Both the position numbers and the translations under genes were made by a program. Positions 17,464-26,328 of a stretch of DNA of 64,000 bases are shown here, piece after piece. Each line of letters starts with the position of its first letter. Position 1 is the stretch's first letter. The stretch is from Paenibacillus elgii NBRC 100335 (GTDB lineage: Bacteria > Bacillota > Bacilli > Paenibacillales > NBRC-103111), in the NCBI RefSeq assembly GCF_004000865.1, contig NZ_BIMB01000006.1:1-64000 (forward strand), in the 5' to 3' direction. The notes below the pieces were generated by a model. That model worked only from the letters and a program-made list of their open reading frames with translations, did no database searches and was not told the origin of the DNA.

Positions 17464-17880
17464 TTGGAAAAAACGGAATTGATCGCATTGGCCAAAACGG
17501 CGAGAGAGCAAGCATATACACCTTATTCTCATTTTAAAGTCGGCAGCGCTTTGCTGGATTCCAAAGGACAGGTACATCTCGGCTGCAACGTGGAAAATGC
17601 CGCCTACGGGCCGACGAACTGCGCCGAACGTACGGCGTTATTCCGTGCAATCGCGGACGGCGAACAGGCGAAGTCGTTCCGGGCCATGGCGATTATCGGG
17701 GATACGCTTCAGCCGATCTCGCCTTGCGGCGTATGCCGGCAGGTGCTGGTCGAGCTGTGTCCTCCGGATATGCCGGTATATCTGGCTAATCTGAAAGGGG
17801 ATATCAGCGAGACGACCGTAGCCGAGCTGCTTCCCGGCGCATTCACATCTTTAGATTTGGACGGAGGAACGATTGATTAA
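17464..17880 (+). CDS. cdd: Cytidine deaminase
   Basis: This enzyme of 138 residues converts cytidine or deoxycytidine to uridine or deoxyuridine in pyrimidine salvage. It has the small homotetrameric form: zinc site and catalytic Glu in NCAERTALF (Cys53, Glu55) and PCGVC (Cys88, Cys91), plus CNVENAAYG for substrate binding. TTG at 17464 is the start, after GAAAGGGG. Its stop overlaps the era start by one base. Confidence 0.96.
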   Translation: MEKTELIALAKTAREQAYTPYSHFKVGSALLDSKGQVHLGCNVENAAYGPTNCAERTALFRAIADGEQAKSFRAMAIIGDTLQPISPCGVCRQVLVELCPPDMPVYLANLKGDISETTVAELLPGAFTSLDLDGGTID

Positions 17881-18794
17881 TGTCTTCGAATAGCAAGGCT
17901 GACTCTAAATTCAAATCCGGTTTTGTAGCGATTATCGGACGGCCGAATGTCGGCAAATCGACGCTGATGAACCAGGTGATCGGCCAAAAGATTGCCATCA
18001 TGTCCGATAAGCCGCAGACGACCCGGAACAAAATTCACGGCGTCTACACGACCGACCAGGCACAAATCGTCTTTTTGGATACGCCCGGCATTCATAAACC
18101 GTCATCGAAGCTCGGCGACTATATGATCAAGGCGGCGGAAGGCGCGCTTAGCGAAGTCGACGCGATCCTGTTTTTGATCGATGTGGTCGAAGGCTTGGGC
18201 GGCGGGGACCGGTACATTATCGAGACGCTGAAAAAGGTGAAAACGCCGGTCATTCTGGTGATGAACAAAATCGACCAGATTCACCCGGAAGCGCTCCTGT
18301 CGGTCATTACGACCTACAAGGATTTGTACCCGTTTGCCGAAATTGTGCCGATCTCGGCGATGCACGGCAATAACGTCAATACGCTTTTGGAGCAGGTTAT
18401 CAAATTTTTGCCGGAAGGACCGCAGTATTACCCTGCGGATCAAGTGACGGACCATCCGGAGCAATTTGTCTGCGCGGAGCTGATCCGGGAGAAAATCCTG
18501 CATCTGACCCGGGAGGAAATTCCTCACTCGATCGCGGTTTCTATTGAAGACATGCGTGTGGAGGCCAACGGCGTCGTTCATATTTCGGCTGTTATTTATG
18601 TCGAACGCGATTCGCAGAAAGGCATCATTATCGGTAAAAAGGGTGCGCTGCTGAAAGAAGTCGGACAAAAGGCGCGCGCTGATATCGAAGCGCTTCTCGG
18701 CTCGAAGACGTTCTTGGAGCTGTGGGTCAAAGTGAAGAAGGACTGGCGCAATCAGGACCGGGTTCTGCGGGATCTCGGCTTCCGGCATGAGTAA
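17880..18794 (+). CDS. era: GTPase Era
   Basis: This ribosome-assembly GTPase has 304 residues and binds 16S rRNA through a C-terminal KH domain. Motifs: G1 GRPNVGKST (residues 20-28), G3 DTPGIH, G4 MNKID, and the KH signature [14 protein letters not shown]. The start ATG shares its A with the TAA stop of cdd. The phoH-pgpH-ybeY-dgkA-cdd-era order groups three ribosome maturation factors. Confidence 0.97.
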   Translation: MSSNSKADSKFKSGFVAIIGRPNVGKSTLMNQVIGQKIAIMSDKPQTTRNKIHGVYTTDQAQIVFLDTPGIHKPSSKLGDYMIKAAEGALSEVDAILFLIDVVEGLGGGDRYIIETLKKVKTPVILVMNKIDQIHPEALLSVITTYKDLYPFAEIVPISAMHGNNVNTLLEQVIKFLPEGPQYYPADQVTDHPEQFVCAELIREKILHLTREEIPHSIAVSIEDMRVEANGVVHISAVIYVERDSQKGIIIGKKGALLKEVGQKARADIEALLGSKTFLELWVKVKKDWRNQDRVLRDLGFRHE

Positions 18795-18796
18795 AC

Positions 18797-18835
18797 CGGC
18801 GCTCCGGCCTGTTTCAATCAGGCTCCGCCGCGTTT
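18797..18835 (+). terminator. GC-rich hairpin after era
   Basis: CGGCG...GCCTG pairs with CAGGC...CGCCG around a TTTCAAT loop, shortly after the era stop. Only a short T-rich tail (GTTTAAT) follows, so it may be a weak terminator. Confidence 0.4.
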
Positions 18836-18955
18836 AATCCATCATAACCAGGCAAAGAATACATGGCAGTTTTTGCAGAGCATACTTCGCATCGGATCGA
18901 TCCATCCTAATCCTAGAAACAGGTTGTAGTCATGTCATCAAGGGGAGGATGTACC

Positions 18956-19099
18956 ATGAGAGACTTTTCGTGGAAGTACTTTTCAATGACCGGAGATGTG
19001 GATGCTTACCTGCTATACAAAGAAGTGAATACCCGGGACGGCGACGAGGCGGAGCCGGAAGAAGAGGACGCCTTGGACGCTTCCGATTGGGTACAGTAA
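18956..19099 (+). CDS. yqzL: YqzL family protein
   Basis: This tiny gene encodes 47 residues. The N-terminus (MRDFSWKYFSMTGDVDAYLL) matches the YqzL family by its pattern D-F-x-W-K-x-F-x-x-T-G-x-x-x-x-Y-L-L, and the C-terminal half is acidic (Glu/Asp-rich). The start ATG 18956 has GGGGAGGATG upstream. It sits between era and recO exactly as in B. subtilis. The function is unknown. Confidence 0.88.
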   Translation: MRDFSWKYFSMTGDVDAYLLYKEVNTRDGDEAEPEEEDALDASDWVQ

Positions 19100-19151
19100 G
19101 TTTCGCCCAATATCAGGTTACCGGTACGGTAACGCGGGGAGAGGCTGTAAG

Positions 19152-19898
19152 GTGCAGTACAGAGTACAAGGTATCGTCATCCGAAGCATGGACTACGGGG
19201 AAGGCAACAAAATTATTACGCTGTTCACCCGGGAACACGGAAAGCTTAGCGTCGTGGCCCGGGGCGCCAAAAAAGTGAAGAGCCGTTACGGGTCCTCTGC
19301 TCAGCTGTTTACGTGCGGCGACTACTTGTTTTTCAAGTCCGGGCAGCTCGGCACGCTGAATCATGCGGAAATTATCGAGCCTTTTCATAAAATAAGGGAA
19401 GATCTGCACAAGGCTGCCCATGCTTCCTATCTGTCGGAGCTGACCGACCGGATGTTGGGGGATCAAGAGGGACAGCCTTTTTTATACGATCAGCTGAAAG
19501 CCAGCCTGCAAGCGATCCAGGAAGACAAGGATTTGCAAATTATCGACCACTTGTACGAAATGAAAATGTTCGTCCTGGCCGGATATACCCCCGAGCTGGA
19601 GCAATGCGTCGTTTGCCGCGAGAATGCGGAACCGTTCGCCATTAGTGTCGGCATGGGCGGAATGCTCTGCGAGCGCTGCAAGCTGCGGGACCCGCAGGCC
19701 ATTCCGTTGACACCCGGGGTATACAAGCTCCTTCGGCTGTTCATTCAAATGGATGTGCGCCGGCTCGGTCAAATCGACGTGAAGCCGCAAACGAAACAGC
19801 TGCTCAAGACGATTTTACGGGCCTACTTCGATACGCATGTCGGACTGAAGCTGAAATCGCGAGATTTTTTGGATCAAATGGACAAATACGGCGTGTAA
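19152..19898 (+). CDS. recO: DNA repair protein RecO
   Basis: RecO (248 residues) loads RecA with RecR at SSB-coated gaps. It has an N-terminal OB fold (VQGIVIRSMDYGEGNKIITLF), a helical domain, and a four-Cys zinc site (CVVC, then CERC about 20 residues later) typical of Firmicutes RecO. The start is GTG 19152 after GGGGAGAGG. In B. subtilis glyQS follows; here a promoter and structured leader to yqfL follow instead. Confidence 0.95.
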   Translation: MQYRVQGIVIRSMDYGEGNKIITLFTREHGKLSVVARGAKKVKSRYGSSAQLFTCGDYLFFKSGQLGTLNHAEIIEPFHKIREDLHKAAHASYLSELTDRMLGDQEGQPFLYDQLKASLQAIQEDKDLQIIDHLYEMKMFVLAGYTPELEQCVVCRENAEPFAISVGMGGMLCERCKLRDPQAIPLTPGVYKLLRLFIQMDVRRLGQIDVKPQTKQLLKTILRAYFDTHVGLKLKSRDFLDQMDKYGV

Positions 19899-19906
19899 CT
19901 AAATAA

Positions 19907-19938
19907 TTGACATGTTTTTACCCGTTTGCTATTATAAT
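19907..19938 (+). promoter_or_regulatory. Sigma-A promoter upstream of yqfL leader
   Basis: TTGACA (19907-19912) is consensus; TATTAT (19930-19935) lies 17 bases away, and an overlapping TATAAT starts at 19933 (20-base spacing). It starts just after the recO stop. Confidence 0.75.
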
Positions 19939-19944
19939 ATGATA

Positions 19945-20125
19945 CATCCATTAGAAAACCTCTTGTTACGAAGTCTCAGCTATGACTTTGTCAGCGGGGT
20001 TTTTTGCTGTCCGGAAAGAGAAGCTCTTTTCCGGGGCAGACGTTTGACCGAAGACTTGAAACATTTTTTGCCACTGCAACGTAGTAGTAATAGACAGGCC
20101 GATCTTCTCCTAATGATCGGCCTTT
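19945..20125 (+). ncRNA. Structured leader/possible small RNA before yqfL
   Basis: Three hairpins lie in tandem between a strong promoter and yqfL. The first (AAAACCTC 19955-19962 with GGGGTTTT 19996-20003, plus an inner 8-bp stem 19968-19975/19984-19991) ends in a T6 run and is a full terminator only about 60 bases after the predicted start site. The second (CTGTCCGGAAAGAG against CTCTTTTCCGGGGCAG) is long with small bulges. The third (AGGCCGATC 20096-20104 with GATCGGCCT 20115-20123) ends in TTGTTG. I find no T-box (no GGGTGGNACCGCG) and recognise no riboswitch class. It may attenuate yqfL or encode a short RNA. Confidence 0.55.
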
Positions 20126-20170
20126 GTTGCAGCCATCTCTGTAAAAAGCCAGAACGAAAGGCGGGTTCGC

Positions 20171-20983
20171 ATGGAACGGGCGGTTAAGCCGGTAGTGTTT
20201 GTAGCATCGGATTCGGCAGGGGAAACGGGAGAAGCGGTAGTTCGGGCGGCGGCCGTGCAGTTTCATCCTCAGCAGGTGGATATTCGCCGGGTGCCTTTCC
20301 TGATTGATACGTCGGATATCGACCGGATGATCCGGACAGTCATTGAGCGCAGCGGCGCGATCGTTTTTACGCTCGTCATTCCCGAGCTGCGGGATTATTT
20401 GATCGAACAGGCGGAGCGCTACAGAATTCCTTATATCGACCTGCTCGGTCCGATCATACGGACGCTGGAGCAAACGCTGCATCAGGAGGCAAGGCATCAG
20501 CCGGGCATGATCCACAAGCTGGACGAAGATTATTTCAAAAAAGTGGAAGCTGTCGAGTTTGCCGTCAAGTATGACGACGGCCGGGATTTTAACGGGATTT
20601 TGCAGGCGGACATCGTGCTTGTCGGGGTATCCCGCACGTCGAAGACCCCGCTGTCGATGTACCTTGCACACAAGAAATTCAAGGTGGCCAACGTACCGCT
20701 TGTTCCGGAAATTCAGCCACCCGAGCAGCTGTTTACGGTGTCCGGGAAGAAGATCGTCGGTCTGCGGATCGACCCGGTCAAGCTGAATGTCATTCGCACC
20801 GAACGGCTTAAGACGCTGGGCTTGCCGGGGAATGCCACCTACGCAAACACCGAGCGGATTCACGCGGAATTGGAGTACGCGGATAAGATTATGAGAAAAA
20901 TCGGCTGCACGGTGATCGACGTTTCGAACAAGGCGGTTGAAGAAACGGCCAGCATCATCATCGATATGTACCGTTCGCGGTAG
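20171..20983 (+). CDS. yqfL: Pyruvate, phosphate dikinase regulatory protein
   Basis: This protein of 270 residues belongs to the DUF299/PDRP family, a bifunctional ADP-dependent kinase and Pi-dependent phosphorylase that switches pyruvate, phosphate dikinase or PEP synthetase. It has an N-terminal VVFVASDSAGETGEAVVRAA, the P-loop-like GVSRTSKT (residues 152-159) and LVPEI. In B. subtilis ccpN precedes it; no ccpN is present here. The start ATG 20171 follows GAAAGGCGGG. A promoter with terminator-like leader suggests it is expressed on its own. Confidence 0.93.
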   Translation: MERAVKPVVFVASDSAGETGEAVVRAAAVQFHPQQVDIRRVPFLIDTSDIDRMIRTVIERSGAIVFTLVIPELRDYLIEQAERYRIPYIDLLGPIIRTLEQTLHQEARHQPGMIHKLDEDYFKKVEAVEFAVKYDDGRDFNGILQADIVLVGVSRTSKTPLSMYLAHKKFKVANVPLVPEIQPPEQLFTVSGKKIVGLRIDPVKLNVIRTERLKTLGLPGNATYANTERIHAELEYADKIMRKIGCTVIDVSNKAVEETASIIIDMYRSR

Positions 20984-21083
20984 CGGTCTATTTTGAGGAA
21001 AGGAAGCAGGATTTTTTATCCTTTCATCGTATATAATATTACGGTAATGCTTCAGTATTGAATTTTACAGTCGGCGGGGATCT

Positions 21084-21545
21084 ATGACGTATAAAATTGT
21101 AGTGGATGCCGATGCATGCCCGGTGAAGACGGAAATTGCGCAAACGGCCTTACGTTTCGGAATCCCGGTGCTAATGGTCGCCTCGTTCGATCATCGGCTG
21201 CAGCCGATGGACGGCGTCGATATCGTTCAAGTGGACCGGTCGGATCAGTCGGTAGACCTGTATATTGTCAATTGTATCGCACCCGGAGATGTGCTGGTCA
21301 CGCAGGATTTCGGGCTGGCCGCTTTGGCGCTTGGCAAAAAAGCGCTGGCGCTGTCGAATCGCGGCCAAACGTACAATGAACGGACGATTGATTTTTTACT
21401 GGAACGAAGGCACGAGCAGGCGAAACAGCGCCGCGGAGGCAAGCATACGAAAGGTCCTAAGGCGTTCACCGACGAGGATCGCCAAGCCTTTCTACAAACT
21501 TTGACAAAAGTTTTGTCGGGCTTGCAGGAGAATCGGGCAAAGTAG
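21084..21545 (+). CDS. yaiI: YaiI/YqxD family DUF188 protein
   Basis: This protein of 153 residues belongs to the YaiI/YqxD family, with the conserved N-terminal VVDADACPVK, DLYIVNCIAPGDVLVTQDFGLA and the basic KQRRGGKHTKGPKAF. The fold resembles a PIN-type nuclease with acidic residues, so RNA cleavage is plausible but unproven. A TATAAT (21032-21037) lies upstream. It directly precedes dnaG, as yqxD does in B. subtilis. Confidence 0.93.
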   Translation: MTYKIVVDADACPVKTEIAQTALRFGIPVLMVASFDHRLQPMDGVDIVQVDRSDQSVDLYIVNCIAPGDVLVTQDFGLAALALGKKALALSNRGQTYNERTIDFLLERRHEQAKQRRGGKHTKGPKAFTDEDRQAFLQTLTKVLSGLQENRAK

Positions 21546-21585
21546 CGAATACCTATACGTGTTAATTTGAATGAAGGTGGATAGG

Positions 21586-23421
21586 ATGAGTAACGGACGC
21601 ATTCCCGAGCAAGTCATCGACGCGGTCTTAAAAGCCCACGATATTGTCGAAGTCGTCGGAAGACACGTTCATTTGACGAAGCAGGGACATTACCTCAAAG
21701 GTCTTTGTCCTTTTCATTCAGAGAAGACACCTTCCTTTACCGTCACGCCCGAAAAGCAGATTTATCACTGCTTTGGCTGCGGGGCGGGCGGGAACGCCAT
21801 TCGGTTCGTTTCGGAAGTCGAAGGGCTGTCTTTCGGTCAGGCGCTCCGGAAATTAGCCGATGAAGCGAAGCTCGACATCGGACTCGGGCCGCAGCAAGGC
21901 CAAGCCGAAACGAAGGAGCACGCGGACCGGGCGAAACTGATCGATGCTCATGAGCTTGCCGGCAAGTTGTACGAATATCTTCTGCACAACACCGAGCAGG
22001 GCAAAGAGGCGAAGCAGTATTTGCACGCCCGGGGAATGACCGATAAGCTGATCGAAACGTTCGGCATCGGCTACGCGCCATCGCGCTGGGATACGCTGAC
22101 GAATCTGCTGGATAAGAAGCAGTTTCCGCTGCCCCTGGTGGAGCAAGGAGGGCTGATCTCGGCGAAGCAGGACGGAAGCGGGTATGTCGACAAATTTCGA
22201 GACCGCGTCATGTTTCCGATTCGCGATTGGAAAGGGCATATCATCGCCTTCGGAGGAAGAGCGATGGGCGACGTACAGCCCAAATATTTGAACAGTCCAG
22301 AATCGATGCTTTTCCATAAGAGCCGTACGCTGTACAATCTGAATGCCGCCAGACCCCAAATCCGGAAAAGCCAGGAGCTCGTTTTGTTCGAGGGCTATAT
22401 GGATGTCATTCGCGCTTGGGAGGCTGGAGTGCACAACGGCGTGGCGACCATGGGAACGGCGCTCACACCGGAGCATGCGGAAGCGATCAGGCGTCTTGCG
22501 GAACGGGTGGTCGTCGCTTACGACGGGGACAATGCCGGACAATCCGCAGCTTATAAGAGCATCCCGTTGCTGGAAAATGCAGGGTGCGTTGTAAGAATTG
22601 CCATGCTGCCGAACGGGCTGGACCCGGACGAATATATTTCCGCTCACGGCTCTGAACGATTCGTACGAGAGGTTATTGAAACCGCCGTACCGTCGATCAA
22701 ATATAAACTTTTTTATTATCGTAAAAATTATAAACTGCAGGAGGATGGGGAAAAGCTTCGCTACATTCAACAAGCGCTCCGCTTGATCGCAGGACTGACT
22801 TCACCCATTGAGAGAGAGCATTATGTGAGAGAGCTTAGTTCCGAATTTCAACTAACCTTTGAATCCGCGATGCAAAATCTGAACGAGATCAGGCTCCAAG
22901 CCGAAAAAAAGGACCGTTCCGGGGATAATAAAGACAATTCGTGGAATAATGTTATGAATGACGGAAGGCTTCGCGCGCAACCCCCTTCGATGGTCCCTGC
23001 CTATCAGAATGCAGAGCGTCAACTGCTTGCCGTCATGATGCTGGACCGGGACATATCCGGTTATGTCGAGCGTCAGCTGGGAGACGAATTCAATATGGAA
23101 GCTCATGCGGCGCTTGCCGCTTACTTGTACGCTTACTATGCACAAGGATTTGAGCCCAACGCCAGCACGTTCATCGGCATGCTGCAGGATGACAAGCTTG
23201 AGAGCTTGGCTAGCTCCTTAACCTTAATAGACAATCGTAGCGGTATCAACGATGCCGTAATTGACGATTACATCCGGCAAATCAAAAAGTTCCCGCTCTT
23301 GCAGACATTGGAACGAAAAAGAGAAGAAATCAAGCAAGCAGAACGTTTGGGTGATATTCCCAAAGCCCTGCAACTAGGCAGTGAGATTATATCCTTGGAA
23401 AAGCAGTTGAAATCATCCTGA
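21586..23421 (+). CDS. dnaG: DNA primase DnaG
   Basis: The replication primase has 611 residues. Domains in order: CHC2 zinc finger (CPFH 41-44 and CFGC 62-65), RNA polymerase core with TOPRIM (LVLFEGYMDVIRAWEAG, VVAYDGDNAG), and a C-terminal DnaB-binding helical domain. I chose ATG 21586, spaced well after AAGGTGG; the frame also has ATG 21571 inside that ribosome binding site. It is followed by sigA in the classic yaiI-dnaG-sigA macromolecular synthesis operon. Confidence 0.97.
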   Translation: MSNGRIPEQVIDAVLKAHDIVEVVGRHVHLTKQGHYLKGLCPFHSEKTPSFTVTPEKQIYHCFGCGAGGNAIRFVSEVEGLSFGQALRKLADEAKLDIGLGPQQGQAETKEHADRAKLIDAHELAGKLYEYLLHNTEQGKEAKQYLHARGMTDKLIETFGIGYAPSRWDTLTNLLDKKQFPLPLVEQGGLISAKQDGSGYVDKFRDRVMFPIRDWKGHIIAFGGRAMGDVQPKYLNSPESMLFHKSRTLYNLNAARPQIRKSQELVLFEGYMDVIRAWEAGVHNGVATMGTALTPEHAEAIRRLAERVVVAYDGDNAGQSAAYKSIPLLENAGCVVRIAMLPNGLDPDEYISAHGSERFVREVIETAVPSIKYKLFYYRKNYKLQEDGEKLRYIQQALRLIAGLTSPIEREHYVRELSSEFQLTFESAMQNLNEIRLQAEKKDRSGDNKDNSWNNVMNDGRLRAQPPSMVPAYQNAERQLLAVMMLDRDISGYVERQLGDEFNMEAHAALAAYLYAYYAQGFEPNASTFIGMLQDDKLESLASSLTLIDNRSGINDAVIDDYIRQIKKFPLLQTLERKREEIKQAERLGDIPKALQLGSEIISLEKQLKSS

Positions 23422-23472
23422 TTCGTCTCGAGACGGTGCCGGGGTGTATTCCAGGGAGGAGGGAGTTGGATT

Positions 23473-24591
23473 ATGGCGAACGATCAACGTACGGAACTAG
23501 AGACAGAGTTGACGCTCGAACAAGTAAAAGAACAGTTGATCGAACAAGGCAAGAAACGTTCGGCAATTACGTACAAAGAAATTATGGAGAAGCTCGCGCC
23601 GTTCGATCAGGACCCGGAGCAAATCGATGAATTTTTTGAGCAAATTCAAGAGATGGGGATCGATGTCGGGAACGAATCGGACGATGACAACGAACTGACT
23701 CCGATGGAGCATGAGCACGACGAGTTCCATTTTGACGACGATTTGTCCTTGCCGCCTGGCATTAAGATCAATGATCCGGTACGGATGTATTTGAAGGAGA
23801 TCGGCCGGGTTCCGCTGCTTTCCGCAGAGGACGAGATCGATCTGGCGAAGCGGATCGAACAGGGCGATGAAGAAGCGAAACGCCGTTTGGCGGAAGCGAA
23901 CCTGCGTCTTGTCGTCAGTATTGCCAAGCGGTATGTCGGCCGGGGGATGCTGTTCCTCGACCTGATCCAGGAAGGCAATATGGGCTTGATCAAAGCGGTT
24001 GAGAAATTCGATCATATCAAGGGCTTCAAATTCAGTACGTATGCCACGTGGTGGATTCGTCAAGCCATTACGCGCGCGATTGCCGACCAAGCGCGCACGA
24101 TCCGGATTCCGGTACATATGGTGGAGACGATCAACAAGCTGATCCGGGTATCCCGTCAACTGCTGCAGGAGCTGGGGCGCGAACCTACGCCGGAGGAAAT
24201 TGCGAAGGAAATGGATCTAAGTACGGACAAAGTGCGTGAGATTATGAAAATCGCGCAAGAACCCGTATCACTCGAAACGCCGATCGGCGAGGAAGACGAT
24301 TCGCACCTCGGAGATTTTATCGAAGATCAGGAAGCGCTGGCTCCGGCGGACGCCGCGGCTTACGAGTTGCTCAAAGAGCAGCTGGAAGATGTCCTCGATA
24401 CGTTGACTGAGCGCGAGGAAAACGTGCTTCGGCTGCGTTTCGGACTCGATGACGGCCGGACGCGGACGCTGGAGGAAGTCGGTAAAGTATTCGGGGTTAC
24501 CCGGGAACGGATTCGCCAGATCGAAGCCAAGGCGCTGCGCAAGCTTCGCCATCCGAGCCGCAGCAAACGGTTGAAAGATTTTCTTGAATAA
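23473..24591 (+). CDS. sigA: RNA polymerase sigma factor SigA
   Basis: The primary (housekeeping) sigma factor has 372 residues. Region 1.1 is present (acidic, residues about 10-85). Region 1.2 has [17 protein letters not shown]. Region 2 has [17 protein letters not shown] and [15 protein letters not shown]. Region 3 follows. Region 4 has the DNA-binding helix [18 protein letters not shown]. The start ATG follows GGGAGGAGGG. A perfect 12-base palindrome CGTCTCGAGACG (23424-23435) lies in the dnaG-sigA gap. A strong terminator follows. Confidence 0.98.
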   Translation: MANDQRTELETELTLEQVKEQLIEQGKKRSAITYKEIMEKLAPFDQDPEQIDEFFEQIQEMGIDVGNESDDDNELTPMEHEHDEFHFDDDLSLPPGIKINDPVRMYLKEIGRVPLLSAEDEIDLAKRIEQGDEEAKRRLAEANLRLVVSIAKRYVGRGMLFLDLIQEGNMGLIKAVEKFDHIKGFKFSTYATWWIRQAITRAIADQARTIRIPVHMVETINKLIRVSRQLLQELGREPTPEEIAKEMDLSTDKVREIMKIAQEPVSLETPIGEEDDSHLGDFIEDQEALAPADAAAYELLKEQLEDVLDTLTEREENVLRLRFGLDDGRTRTLEEVGKVFGVTRERIRQIEAKALRKLRHPSRSKRLKDFLE

Positions 24592-24606
24592 TTAGCTTGT
24601 CACTAC

Positions 24607-24643
24607 GACCTTTCCGCCGTCTGCGGGAAGGTCTAATTTTTTG
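24607..24643 (+). terminator. Terminator after sigA
   Basis: GACCTTTCCGC (24607-24617) pairs with GCGGGAAGGTC (24623-24633), then TAATTTTTT. It ends the dnaG-sigA unit. Confidence 0.88.
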
Positions 24644-24725
24644 CGGGCTCCAAGCCGATGAATGAATTATGTATCATGTATCCTATGTATTAAGCGATGA
24701 CGGGCTTCGGAGGAACCAATAAGCT

Positions 24726-25562
24726 ATGGATGATAAAAAGAAAACGATTATCCGCGAAATTGAGCATTGGCGGCGAAGCAAGCTGCTGCCTGGGCAGTAC
24801 TGTGACTTTTTGCTGAATATTTACTTGGAAGACGATCAAGAAAAGCCGGGAAGCTCCGGTGGATTGTTCGGAATTACCGCGTCCAAAATAAGCGACAGCA
24901 ATTGGAAAATATGGGTTCTACTTTTGGTTGTCGCATGCGCTTTTTCTTTTACTGTTCTTCATTTTAACGCTTTTCAATTACCAATGCAAATAGGGGTCTC
25001 GCTTTTGTTTCTCGCTTGCTGTTACGGCTATGGGGGGTACAAGCGGGAAAAGGACCCGATGGGCTCGCAAATTTTGATCGGCATGGCTTCGTTGTTTTTG
25101 CTCTTTATTGGTGTTTATCTGATGAAGCTCCACGGGATGCAATCGTCCGTTTTCGTCGTAACCTACGTGTTTCTATGCAGCCTGGTGTGGATTGTCACGG
25201 GTCTGCTCGCAAGGCATGTACCGTTCCATCTCGGCGGATGGGTGAGCCTTGTATTTTGCTACGGCTGGCTGCTGCATTATCAGCTTGATTCGATCAGTTG
25301 GGTTACGCTGGAGCTGAGCTGGGTGCCGCTCAGCATCCTGTTCTGCTGGATGGGATGGATGGTTCATGAGAAGAGCCGCCATATGGGACTCGTCTTCTTT
25401 TTGCTTAGTTTGATCGTTTGGTATATGCCTGAATTATATGGTATGCTGTATGCCGAGCAGTACGGCGAAACGACGCTGCAATGGATGCTGTTGGTGAAGA
25501 TTGTGACGGAGGCTTCCTTGCTGTTTGTGTGGAGAAAAAAATGGACAGAATGGGTTGTCTGA
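24726..25562 (+). CDS. Polytopic membrane protein of unknown function
   Basis: This protein of 278 residues has a soluble N-terminus (about 60 residues, REIEHWRRSKLLPGQYCDFL) and about eight membrane helices from residue 60 on. The N-terminus resembles the start of DUF2157-type membrane proteins, a weak similarity by pattern only. In B. subtilis the cytochrome gene cccA lies at this place between sigA and trmK; no CxxCH heme motif is present here. The trmK start lies one base after its stop, so the two are probably coupled. Confidence 0.8.
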   Translation: MDDKKKTIIREIEHWRRSKLLPGQYCDFLLNIYLEDDQEKPGSSGGLFGITASKISDSNWKIWVLLLVVACAFSFTVLHFNAFQLPMQIGVSLLFLACCYGYGGYKREKDPMGSQILIGMASLFLLFIGVYLMKLHGMQSSVFVVTYVFLCSLVWIVTGLLARHVPFHLGGWVSLVFCYGWLLHYQLDSISWVTLELSWVPLSILFCWMGWMVHEKSRHMGLVFFLLSLIVWYMPELYGMLYAEQYGETTLQWMLLVKIVTEASLLFVWRKKWTEWVV

Positions 25563-25563
25563 G

Positions 25564-26328
25564 ATGATACGATTATCAAAACGATTGGGTAAAATTGCAC
25601 AGGAGGTTCCCGCGGGCAGCCGCTTGGCGGACATCGGCTCGGACCATGCGCTGCTCCCCTCTTATTTGGCGAAGCAAGGCACGATCATACAAGGGATTGC
25701 CGGCGAGGTAAATCCCGGTCCGTATGACGCTGCGGTGAAGCAGGTGCGCGCGTCGGGGCTGGAGAAGGTCATCGACGTCCGGCTGGGCGACGGTCTGGCC
25801 GTCATCGCGCCGGGCGAGGCGGATGTCATTACGATCGCGGGGATGGGCGGAGTGCTGATCGCTTCGATTCTGGAAGCGGGAAAGGCGAAGCTGGAAGGCG
25901 TGCGCCGCTTGGTGCTTCAGCCGAATGTCGGCGAAGCGGCGGTCCGGGAATGGCTGCTTGGGAACGGCTGGTTTTTGACCGGAGAGCACATTTTGGAGGA
26001 AGACGGAAAAATCTATGAAATTTTGACGGCGGTTCCTAGAACGGAGTCTGGGGCAGACCCGGAATCGCTGTATGAACCGCTGACCCTGGCGGACGGAATA
26101 ACCGCGGATCGTGCAGTTCTCCTGAGCATGGGGCCGTATTTAGTGCGGGAGGCTTCCGCCATCTGGACGAAGAAGTGGACTTATGAATTGGATAAGCTAC
26201 GTAAAATATGCGATAATCTGGCCGGCTCCGAAACGGAAGCGTCCCGCAGCAAGGAAGCGGAATTTCGCGCCGAGATGAAACGAATCGAGGAGGTATTAGC
26301 CGCATGTACGCCAAAGGCCAAGCCGTAA
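25564..26328 (+). CDS. trmK: tRNA (adenine22-N1)-methyltransferase TrmK
   Basis: This protein of 254 residues is a class I SAM methyltransferase of the TrmK/YqfN family, making m1A22 in tRNA. It has LADIGSDHALLPSYL (SAM loop), GEVNPGPYDAAVKQV, and DVITIAGMGGVLI. The frame is open to 25525, but ATG 25564 gives the canonical N-terminus RLSKRLGKIAQEVP. It overlaps yqfO by 25 bases, an arrangement kept from B. subtilis. Confidence 0.95.
   Translation: MIRLSKRLGKIAQEVPAGSRLADIGSDHALLPSYLAKQGTIIQGIAGEVNPGPYDAAVKQVRASGLEKVIDVRLGDGLAVIAPGEADVITIAGMGGVLIASILEAGKAKLEGVRRLVLQPNVGEAAVREWLLGNGWFLTGEHILEEDGKIYEILTAVPRTESGADPESLYEPLTLADGITADRAVLLSMGPYLVREASAIWTKKWTYELDKLRKICDNLAGSETEASRSKEAEFRAEMKRIEEVLAACTPKAKP

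Noticed and set aside
19899-20170. T-box leader remnant after recO
   Set aside because: No T-box sequence (GGGTGGNACCGCG) or Stem I motif is visible, and no synthetase gene follows.
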